This document shows positions 12,825 to 19,010 of a stretch of DNA of 19,010 nucleotides, one piece after another. Numbering within the stretch: the stretch's first letter is position 1; each line of letters begins with the position of its first letter. The notes beneath the pieces were generated by a model, which had not been told where the DNA came from, made no database searches, and saw nothing but the letters and a program-made list of their open reading frames with translations. A program made the translations under genes and the position numbers. Source of the stretch: JAFGGG01 sp964634205 (GTDB taxonomy: Bacteria; Spirochaetota; Spirochaetia; SZUA-6; RPPD01). The stretch is taken from NCBI GenBank assembly GCA_964634205.1, contig CAZWKE010000051.1, positions 1 through 19,010 of the forward strand, given 5' to 3'.

Positions 12825-15042
12825 AAACTCTGATGACGCTGCTGTCTTTATAATTTTTGTTTTGGTTTATTAGTTTTCTGAATTCAGTCGGGGTCATATT
12901 GGTATACTTTTTAAATATTTTGTTGAATGTCGATTTGGATTTGAATCCGAAGTTCATGGCAATATCAATCATCTTTGTATTTACATTTTTTGAAACCTGG
13001 AGATAGGTTATTATCTCTTTTATGCGGTATGAATTGACAAAATCATAAAAATTCATATCGGCATATTCGTTTATGATATATGACAGGTTATGACGGGATA
13101 TGTGTATCCGTTTTGCTACATAATCGGGAGTAAGATCGGCAATCATATATGCCTTGTTTGATTCCATAAAATGAATAAGCTTGCGAAAATATTCGTGGGA
13201 TTTCTCTTTGGATAAGCTTGATTTTATGTATTTTGATGTCTTGCTTTGGTCATTGAACGTTTTATCCTTTTTATTACTCTTATATAGATTTATTACTTTC
13301 AACGCGTTGCTTATCTGCGCCGTCAATATCTCAAGTATTTCATTATCGGTATTTTGAACCTCATAAACCATAAACCCCGCATAGGCCTCCTCAAAATGAT
13401 AGGGCATGACGATGTAGACGGTACTGTTCCCGATTTTAAACCCTCCCGGGATTATTTCCTGGGAAATAAAAGTGATTTCATTTCTTTCTCCCCCGATCGC
13501 TTTATAATCTTCATAGGCAAACAGTAAGCGGGAATAATTTTTTTTCGGGGTGTTCCCGGTGTTTTCGAATACTGAAATATAAAAACTTCTGATGCCGAAC
13601 TCCGGCAGTTCCGTGCATAAAATCTCTTTTAGTCCGTTTAAATCAAAAGCCGACGCCAGTCCTTTTGAGATTATCGACAATTGCTTGGTCCGTTCATACG
13701 TGTTGATGATATCTATTTCGTGCTGTTTAATCCCAAAATTGTTTATTACATCCACCACCGCATTAAACAATGTCTTTGCGTACGAAAGGTTTTTTGCATT
13801 TGCCAAAAGGCTGAATATATTATTAAAGATAAATGAAAAAACAAAATACCAAAGACCCGAATCCAGATTCAGGTCTTTGGATTCATCGAGAATTTCCTCT
13901 ATAGTGTTGATAAATTGTAACTGTCGATGACTCCCGATTGCCGTGATCAGGGAATCCACGATTTTTTCGATCCATTTACTCCTAATGTAGGAAGATGCAC
14001 GGATAGAGATTTGATCACTGATCAGCGAGAGCAGCTTGGGTACGAGTTGGTTTTTTATTTTGTCCGGATTTTTAATGGAAATCCGTGTTTTATGAAATAC
14101 CGATTCATATGCGGCCGCGGACTCCCCGGCCACATTACAGCCGCATGATTTTCGGATAACCAGTTGGGAGTGGAGCACGATATTCTGTACCGGTCCGGTA
14201 TCCCGCAAGGCGGTGAACAGCAGCTTTGCGGCGTTATATCCCATATTGAATATCGGTTGGCGGACCGTGGTAAGCGGTACCTTAAAAAACCTGCTTTCGG
14301 TGATATCGTCAAATCCAACAACTTTTACGTCGTCCGGAACCGCTATCCCTCTTCGCAGCAGTTCCTCTATCGCCCCGATCGCCATATAATCATTCGTGCT
14401 GACAATAGCGTCGCAAAATGTTCGCTGTCTTTTTAACAGTGTTTCGACCGCTTTTCTGCCGGAGAGCGTATCAAATTTACCGGATAAGATAAGCTCATCC
14501 TGAACCGGCAAATTATATTCGGATAAAACCTCCTTATACACCTTCAGCCTGACCTGTGTATCGGGATTAATGTCCCGCCCTTTTATATACGCGATTCTCC
14601 TGCATCCGTGTTCTTCGATTAAATGAACAAGCAGTTTACGCAACGGAGCTTCATTTTCACAACCGACAAAAGGCATTCCCGCTGTTTGAACGCCGATACT
14701 GACAACGGGGAGAGAATCAAACTTCCTGTAAAAATCCGCCAGCCGCTGCTGCCCAATATGGTTGCCCAAGGTGCCGGATATTCCCAAAATTCCGTCGACA
14801 TTATAACTGCTGATCAGGTAATAGATGTCATTCCTTCTGCTATTTGTCCCGGTGGGTGAATTAAGCTCCGAACCGATAAAGCAGATGAGATTGACATTGT
14901 TTTCCCGCACAAACTGCCGGGCACCGGCATAGATCTCGCATTCAAAGGCATTATATAAATCGCCCATAAGCAGGGCCATATTTATTTTTTTACCGGACAT
15001 CGGGGTTGAAAGCCCGGGATTGCTTGGCGATAGCGGCACCAT
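12799..15042 (-). CDS. LacI-type ligand-binding/AraC transcriptional regulator
   Basis: The 747-residue soluble regulator begins with a periplasmic-binding-protein domain at about 18-300 (KINMALLMGDLYN, VDGILGISGTLGN, STNDYMAIGA, VVGFDDITE, LTTVRQP), ending in IRKSCGC. A helical linker and a GAF-like region follow (about 460-590, with VYIVMPYHFEEAYAGFMVYE and LTAQISNALK). The AraC/XylS helix-turn-helix pair is at about 637-724 (VAKRIHISRHNLSYI, RIKEIITYL, IDIAMNFGFKSKSTFNKIFKKYTNMTP). The first 600 residues parallel the sensor kinase at 2616-4994, with the same linker and GAF-like motif TYIVMP. A cytoplasmic ligand, most likely a sugar or derivative, should alter DNA binding. GGAGT eight bases upstream supports the ATG at 15042. 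Likely targets include its own divergent region and the secreted protein gene beyond it; this is inferred. Confidence 0.87.
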   Translation of the reverse strand: MVPLSPSNPGLSTPMSGKKINMALLMGDLYNAFECEIYAGARQFVRENNVNLICFIGSELNSPTGTNSRRNDIYYLISSYNVDGILGISGTLGNHIGQQRLADFYRKFDSLPVVSIGVQTAGMPFVGCENEAPLRKLLVHLIEEHGCRRIAYIKGRDINPDTQVRLKVYKEVLSEYNLPVQDELILSGKFDTLSGRKAVETLLKRQRTFCDAIVSTNDYMAIGAIEELLRRGIAVPDDVKVVGFDDITESRFFKVPLTTVRQPIFNMGYNAAKLLFTALRDTGPVQNIVLHSQLVIRKSCGCNVAGESAAAYESVFHKTRISIKNPDKIKNQLVPKLLSLISDQISIRASSYIRSKWIEKIVDSLITAIGSHRQLQFINTIEEILDESKDLNLDSGLWYFVFSFIFNNIFSLLANAKNLSYAKTLFNAVVDVINNFGIKQHEIDIINTYERTKQLSIISKGLASAFDLNGLKEILCTELPEFGIRSFYISVFENTGNTPKKNYSRLLFAYEDYKAIGGERNEITFISQEIIPGGFKIGNSTVYIVMPYHFEEAYAGFMVYEVQNTDNEILEILTAQISNALKVINLYKSNKKDKTFNDQSKTSKYIKSSLSKEKSHEYFRKLIHFMESNKAYMIADLTPDYVAKRIHISRHNLSYIINEYADMNFYDFVNSYRIKEIITYLQVSKNVNTKMIDIAMNFGFKSKSTFNKIFKKYTNMTPTEFRKLINQNKNYKDSSVIRVFTRHHFES

Positions 15043-15067
15043 AGTTACTCACTCCACATCAATATAA

Positions 15068-15096
15068 AGTGTATACCTCACCGCCGATAAATGCAA
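15068..15096 (-). promoter_or_regulatory. Promoter of the PBP-AraC regulator gene
   Basis: On the minus strand TTGCAT (15091-15096), exactly 17 nt, TACACT (15068-15073). The -10 region TACACTTTA is identical to that of the PAS-LuxR gene. The message would carry a leader of about 20 bases that includes the GGAGT ribosome-binding site at 15051-15055. Confidence 0.5.
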
Positions 15097-15147
15097 CATA
15101 TGCCGTTTGGTATGAATTTGCCCGTAAAAACCGGCCTCATTATATTA

Positions 15148-15176
15148 TTGCATAACCCTCTGTCTTGGATTATTAT
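15148..15176 (+). promoter_or_regulatory. Promoter of the secreted Ig-like protein gene
   Basis: TTGCAT (15148-15153), exactly 17 nt, TATTAT (15171-15176). Eight bases separate the -10 box from ATG 15185, so a leaderless message is likely. The -35 hexamer is identical to that of the divergent regulator's promoter, 51 bases away. Confidence 0.5.
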
Positions 15177-15184
15177 TTATAGGT

Positions 15185-16032
15185 ATGAGATATGCTGTTA
15201 TTATTTGTGTGATTTTTATTTTATGTGCTTTCGGACTTTACGCGCAGTCGCAAGACAAGGATTTAAGCATAAAAATTATCAACGCGGATTACGATGCCCG
15301 GGTGATTCTTGAGATAGTATATCCGCAGAAGTTGGGTGGGGATATCAAACTCAGGCTGTTTGACAACGGGAAGGAGGTGGGCTTTCAGCCCGCGGGCGGC
15401 GGCTTCGGCGGTGGATATGAACAGAAGGATATAAGTTTTATTCCTACGACCTTCGGCAAACACACCGTCAAAATAATCAAACAGGTCGGGGATAAAACCA
15501 CCCAGGCAACCATTACGTTTAATTACCGGCCGCGTCCGCTGCTGCAGCCTCTCTGGGAGGACAACGAGTTGTTTTTGCAGCTCCGTTCTCTCACCGTAAA
15601 AACACGTTATATCGATTCCCTGCGTATCCTGGTAAACGGCAAAACCGCTTCGTATAAATTTCAGAAGGATATGCCGGATGATTTCAGCCGTACCGCCGTG
15701 GTGGTGAAACCGGCATTGAATCCGGGTTATAACAAGGTGGAGCTGTCCGCCAAGGGGTATGACGGGAAAGCGGTCCATGTAAGTACCTCATGTTATTACG
15801 CCGAGAATGCGGTGGTAAAGCAGGGCGATTCCTTTAATCTTGTGTACGGCGTGGTAGGCTCCAAATCCGGACCATTCTTCAGTGTGGTTATTGAAGGCCG
15901 GGCCGTCAAGCGTACCGCGGACGTCATACTGAAGAACGGGAAGCTGGTCGAGACCCTGAAGGCGGTGGGGCAGGGTGAGGCAACAATCAAGATTTTTAAG
16001 CAGCCGTTTTTCCTTGATCCCGAACAGCTTGA
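15185..16032 (+). CDS. Secreted Ig-like domain protein (3' end lost in gap)
   Basis: The first 282 codons are visible. A Sec signal peptide covers residues 1-20 (hydrophobic core then LYA, cleavage before Gln21). The remainder is beta-strand-rich and looks like two or more Ig-like/fibronectin-like repeats, for example LFDNGKEVGFQPAGGG, FGKHTVKIIKQVG, RILVNGKTASYKF and PGYNKVELSAKGYDG. No catalytic motif or anchor is seen, though either could lie in the missing part. It is likely a periplasmic or surface-exposed binding or structural protein. Its promoter faces that of the PBP-AraC regulator across 142 bases, which makes it a natural target of that regulator, but this is inferred. The sequence ends at the N-run at 16033. 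Confidence 0.7.
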
Positions 16033-16132
16033 NNNNNNNNNNNNNNNNNNNNNNNNNNNNNNNNNNNNNNNNNNNNNNNNNNNNNNNNNNNNNNNNNNNN
16101 NNNNNNNNNNNNNNNNNNNNNNNNNNNNNNNN
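16033..16132. other. Assembly gap of 100 Ns
   Basis: Exactly 100 unknown bases, the usual placeholder for a scaffold gap of unknown size. It cuts two convergent genes at their 3' ends. The true distance, and even the joining of the two sides, is not established by the sequence. Confidence 0.98.
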
Positions 16133-16754
16133 CCTTACGCATGCCTTTAATCGAAAAATGTGTCAGGTCGTAATTATAATAACTTGGATCGGTTGATAAA
16201 TCGTCAAACATATCGATTGCATAGGTATGGTTTTTTTCCACTACTTCGGTAAGATACGATTTTAGAATCTTGTAATCCTTCACTATCTCACCGAAACCAT
16301 CTTGCAGCAGCGCGGGTATTATTACGATGATTTTCGGATCCCCCGGCAACGCCTTGAATTTTCCGATCATTTCGGTGTAGTCGTTCACAAAATGGTCCGG
16401 TATATACACCTGGTTCTGGACTTTCATATCATTCCAGCCGAAATCAAAAATCACGATATCGGGTTCAAATTCTACGGCCTCACGCAGGCCCAAGGATATC
16501 CAGTATGTGGTGCTCCCGTCCTTGGTAACGGTTGTGCCGCCGGCGCCGTAGTTGCGGACGTCCCATCCGTCTCCCGCGATCCGTTGTAGTTGACCGGGAA
16601 ACGCGTTTTTTTCCGTATCCGGAATCTGGTATCCCCTGGTGTTGCTGGCCCCGAGACAAGCCACCCTGATTTTCGTATGTTTTGTTTGTTGCGCCTGGCA
16701 TCCTATTAAGATCATGATTAAAAGCGCAAAGCCAGGCAAAATAGTCTTTCTCAT
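16133..16754 (-). CDS. SGNH/GDSL-family esterase lipoprotein (C-terminus lost in gap)
   Basis: The first 207 residues are visible. Residues 1-19 are a lipoprotein signal, with the lipobox LIGC placing the lipid on Cys19, so the protein is membrane-anchored and extracytoplasmic. The SGNH catalytic blocks are present: LGASNT with nucleophile Ser37, NYGAGG with Gly70, GWND with Asn108, and DLTH with Asp196 and His199. All catalytic residues therefore precede the gap, and only a short tail should be missing. The family hydrolyses esters, often acetyl groups on sugars or acyl chains; the substrate here is unknown. The start is supported by AAGGAG at 16763-16768, eight bases upstream, and a 17-nt-spacer promoter. 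It is convergent with the secreted Ig-like gene. Confidence 0.85.
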
Positions 16755-16778
16755 GTTTCTTTCTCCTTTTATGCTAAT

Positions 16779-16807
16779 AAAATAGCAGTAAAGGGCGGCC
16801 TAGTCAA
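16779..16807 (-). promoter_or_regulatory. Promoter of the GDSL lipoprotein gene
   Basis: On the minus strand TTGACT (16802-16807), exactly 17 nt, TATTTT (16779-16784). The leader of about 20 bases contains AAGGAG. Confidence 0.55.
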
Positions 16808-16895
16808 GAGTATCAATCGAAATAAATCGCAGAGCCGCCGCCACGGGATAAGAATACCGTTATATTCACGGAATCAGGCTAAAAAGACTTATCGT

Positions 16896-16923
16896 TTGAT
16901 CCTGTCTTATGATATATTATTAA
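16896..16923 (+). promoter_or_regulatory. Candidate promoter of the hydrolase/maturase operon
   Basis: TTGATC (16896-16901), 16 nt, TATTAA (16918-16923), in an AT-rich stretch directly before the GC-rich genes. AAGGAGG at 16941-16947 provides a strong ribosome-binding site nine bases before ATG 16957. Confidence 0.35.
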
Positions 16924-16956
16924 TAGTCTCTATTCAAAAAAAGGAGGAAACCGATA

Positions 16957-17775
16957 ATGGCCATAAAAGCAGAATGGATTCATATCGATGAGCAACCGTG
17001 TTACCTGGCCCGGCCCGAGCACGCGGCGCTGCCGCTGCCCGGCGTTATTGTTATTCAGCAGGTGATGGGCGTGGATGACCATATCGAGGAGGTCGCCAGG
17101 CGCATCGCCGCCTCCGGTTATGTTGCCCTGGCGCCTGATTTGTACGCGGCGGGGGGCAGGCGGCCGGACCCCTTTTCCAAGGAACGGATCGCCGAGGCCA
17201 TGCAGGCGGCGGCGAGTTTTCCGCCGGCCGCCATGGTAAACCCCTCCGAACGGGAGGCCGCACTGGCCGCAATCCCGGAGCCCGCGCGGTCCCGCATCCG
17301 GGAAACCGTGGAGCGGCTGTTTGATTTCAGGTCTCCGGGCAAGATCCGGGCCTTTGTGGAATCCCTGAAAAGATCCTACCGCGCGCTGGCCGCGGAAAGA
17401 AGCGAGACAAAAGGGCGGAAGATCGGCTGTGTGGGCTTTTGCATGGGGGGAGGGCTCTCGGCCCTGCTGGCCTGTGAAGAGCCGGAACTGGGCGGAGCCG
17501 CGGTATATTACGGCACCACCCCGCCAAAGGAGAAGATTGCCGACATTAAATGTCCGGTAATTGCCTTTTACGGTGAGCTTGATCAGCGGGTCAACGCCGG
17601 TATCGGAACATTTGTGGAATCCATGGCCAAGGCCGGCGGATCATTTGAACATCATATATATAAGGGAGCGAACCACGGATTTTTCGACGACTCACGCGGG
17701 ATATACAATGCGGACGCGGCCAGGGATTCGTGGGCGCGCATGATGGGATTCTTCAACCGTGTTTTAAGCGGGTAG
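16957..17775 (+). CDS. Dienelactone hydrolase-family alpha/beta hydrolase
   Basis: The 272-residue cytoplasmic protein has the dienelactone hydrolase fold and triad: nucleophile Cys162 in GFCMGG, Asp209 in YGELDQ and His240 in GANHGFF. Classical members are near 236 residues, and the extra length sits at about 65-135 as an insert between strand and nucleophile that may form a lid. The glutamate that activates the cysteine in the characterised enzyme (in the QEIFG motif) is replaced by Gln35 (QQVMG). The substrate may thus not be dienelactone, and the family name does not establish one. AAGGAGG supports the start. It is followed six bases after its stop codon by the radical SAM gene, so the two are co-transcribed. 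Base composition is clearly richer in G+C than the genes to the left. Confidence 0.85.
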   Translation: MAIKAEWIHIDEQPCYLARPEHAALPLPGVIVIQQVMGVDDHIEEVARRIAASGYVALAPDLYAAGGRRPDPFSKERIAEAMQAAASFPPAAMVNPSEREAALAAIPEPARSRIRETVERLFDFRSPGKIRAFVESLKRSYRALAAERSETKGRKIGCVGFCMGGGLSALLACEEPELGGAAVYYGTTPPKEKIADIKCPVIAFYGELDQRVNAGIGTFVESMAKAGGSFEHHIYKGANHGFFDDSRGIYNADAARDSWARMMGFFNRVLSG

Positions 17776-17781
17776 CCGTTG

Positions 17782-18969
17782 ATGCCCGGATTCGCCGATT
17801 TTCTGGTTATGGCCAAACCCATCGGCCCGCGCTGTAACCTGAGCTGTGAGTACTGTTATTACCTGGGAAAACAGGATATTCTGCCCCGGGAACCGTACAT
17901 CCTTTCGCAGCCGCTGTTGGAAAAGTACGTCCGCCAACGCATCGCAGCGGCCAGTTCCGAGATTATTCATTTCGAGTGGCATGGCGGTGAACCGACTCTG
18001 GCCGGACTCGATTATTTCAGGGCAATTATCGACCTCCAGCAAAAGCATGCCCGCCCGGACCGGGGCATCAGTAACGGCATCCAGACCAACGGTCTCCTGA
18101 TCGATGAGGAGTGGGCGGATTTTTTCAGGCAGGCGGGGTTTTCCGTCGGACTCTCGCTGGACGGCCCGGCCCGAATGCATGACGCATTTCGCCGTACCAC
18201 CGCGGGAGAGCCGAGTTATGAGCAGGTTGTCAGGGCGTTTCAGGTGCTGCGCAAGCACCGTGTGTTTGTCAACATCCTCTGTGTGCTGTCCGCGGCCAAC
18301 ACCGCCGAACCGGACGCGGTCTATGATTTTTTTCGCGCACTTGGGGTGACCCACCTCCAGTTTCTGCCCCTGGTGGAGCGAAAGGGTGATACGGTGAGTG
18401 TACGTACCGCAGCCCCCGAGGTGCTGGCCGATTTTTTCTGTAGGATTTTCGACCGCTGGATACGGGAGGATGTGGGCAGGCTGGTGGTCCAGACCTTCGA
18501 CGAGGCCCTGCGCCCGCTCTACGGCGTGCCGCACGCGCTCTGTATTCACCGGCCGGTCTGCGGGGATGTACTGGTGTTGGAGCGAGACGGCGGCGTCTAT
18601 TCATGCGATCACTTTGTGGACCCTGCACACAGGCTGGGCAGCCTGGAAGACCGTCGGCTGGACGAGCTGGCGGCAGACCCGCGTCAGCGTCGGTTCGGAC
18701 TGGATAAACGGGACAGTCTGCCTGTTGACTGCCTGGAATGTGACGTACGACAGTTCTGCAACGGCGGTTGCCCCAAGGACCGTTTTCTGTCGGACTCCGG
18801 CGGCACACAAAACCTGAACTACCTGTGTCCTGCCTATAAATGTTTTTTCCGGCACGCCCGCGGGGAGCTTGCGCGCCTGGCGGCCCATATGAAAACCGGA
18901 AAAAAACTGACCGAGTTCCGCGCGGAGGGGCAGTCGGGCCGGGACTGTTATGAACGTGGTCCCGCTTAA
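17782..18969 (+). CDS. Anaerobic sulfatase-maturating-type radical SAM/SPASM enzyme
   Basis: Counted from ATG 17782 the protein has 395 residues. The radical SAM motif CNLSCEYC uses Cys18, Cys22 and Cys25, followed by WHGGEPTL. The SPASM region keeps the full cysteine pattern of characterised anaerobic sulfatase maturases: C-x5-C, then SCDHF, whose Asp is the catalytic base in that family, then CLECDVRQFCNGGC and a final YLC. Such enzymes convert a Cys or Ser in the active site of type I sulfatases to formylglycine, using SAM and two auxiliary clusters. No sulfatase lies in the window, so the substrate may be encoded beyond 19010 or elsewhere. A TTG at 17779 is the alternative start. It forms an operon with the dienelactone hydrolase-family gene. 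Base composition is high in G+C. Confidence 0.88.
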   Translation: MPGFADFLVMAKPIGPRCNLSCEYCYYLGKQDILPREPYILSQPLLEKYVRQRIAAASSEIIHFEWHGGEPTLAGLDYFRAIIDLQQKHARPDRGISNGIQTNGLLIDEEWADFFRQAGFSVGLSLDGPARMHDAFRRTTAGEPSYEQVVRAFQVLRKHRVFVNILCVLSAANTAEPDAVYDFFRALGVTHLQFLPLVERKGDTVSVRTAAPEVLADFFCRIFDRWIREDVGRLVVQTFDEALRPLYGVPHALCIHRPVCGDVLVLERDGGVYSCDHFVDPAHRLGSLEDRRLDELAADPRQRRFGLDKRDSLPVDCLECDVRQFCNGGCPKDRFLSDSGGTQNLNYLCPAYKCFFRHARGELARLAAHMKTGKKLTEFRAEGQSGRDCYERGPA

Positions 18970-18989
18970 AAGATCAGCCGTTTGCCCCG

Positions 18990-19006
18990 GGTCCACGATT
19001 CGGACC
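18990..19006. repeat. Short inverted repeat at the window end
   Basis: GGTCC at 18990-18994 is inverted as GGACC at 19002-19006. The window stops before any T-run could be seen, so its role as part of a terminator cannot be judged. Confidence 0.2.
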
Positions 19007-19010
19007 ACTA

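Noticed and set aside
17779..18969. Maturase gene as part of a peptide-modification (RiPP) cluster
   Set aside because: No short precursor gene was seen beside it, and the motif set is that of sulfatase maturases rather than peptide thioether enzymes.
18970..19010. Possible tRNA end or attachment site at the right edge
   Set aside because: The GGTCC/GGACC dyad resembles a T-arm only superficially. No GGTTCRA core, acceptor stem or CCA arrangement can be found on either strand.

Overview
The window most resembles a chromosome fragment from a free-living or host-associated anaerobic spirochaete, probably a metagenome-assembled scaffold because 100 Ns interrupt it at 16033-16132. This is an inference. 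It rests on a flagellin-type protein made for the periplasm, on two large soluble sensors of the sugar-binding (LacI/periplasmic-binding-protein) type that end in RxSCGC, on an ECF sigma/FecR pair with a long extracytoplasmic part, on radical SAM enzymes including an anaerobic sulfatase-maturase type, and on moderate base composition. No rRNA, tRNA, CRISPR array, transposase or phage gene was seen.

Layout. 1-190: probable tail of an upstream + gene and tandem GC-rich terminators. 249-2461: a flagellin homologue with an N-terminal Sec signal peptide (+), abutting convergently a two-gene minus-strand unit, a PAS-LuxR regulator followed by a small STAS/SEC14-like protein. 2616-4994: a soluble LacI-type sensor histidine kinase, divergent from the PAS-LuxR gene over back-to-back promoters. 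5090-7668: an ECF sigma factor translationally coupled to a FecR-type membrane protein. 7670-9647: an unrecognised 181-residue protein and a radical SAM protein, both minus. 9777-12824: a STAND-like AAA ATPase with a helical-repeat tail and no output domain. 12799-15042: a paralogue of the sensor kinase in which the kinase is replaced by an AraC DNA-binding domain. 15185-16754: a secreted Ig-like protein and an SGNH/GDSL lipoprotein, convergent and both cut by the gap. 16957-18969: a visibly GC-richer two-gene unit, a dienelactone-hydrolase-type protein and an anaerobic sulfatase-maturase-type radical SAM/SPASM enzyme.

How it fits together. About half of the coding capacity is sensing and regulation: PAS-LuxR, sensor kinase, ECF/FecR, AAA-helical ATPase and PBP-AraC. 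The rest is envelope or periplasmic proteins plus three enzymes. No receiver-domain response regulator is visible for the kinase. The PBP-kinase and PBP-AraC proteins share sensor, linker and GAF-like regions and differ only at the output end.

Promoters with a 17-nt spacer can be placed for most genes. In four cases (249, 2461, 9777, 15185) the -10 box lies only 6-8 nt before the start codon and there is no Shine-Dalgarno sequence, which suggests leaderless mRNAs. Other genes (2616, 5090, 15042, 16754, 16957) have recognisable ribosome-binding sites. The strongest leads are the Sec-signal flagellin, the leaderless class, the matched sensor pair with swapped outputs, and the palindrome upstream of the STAS-like gene.
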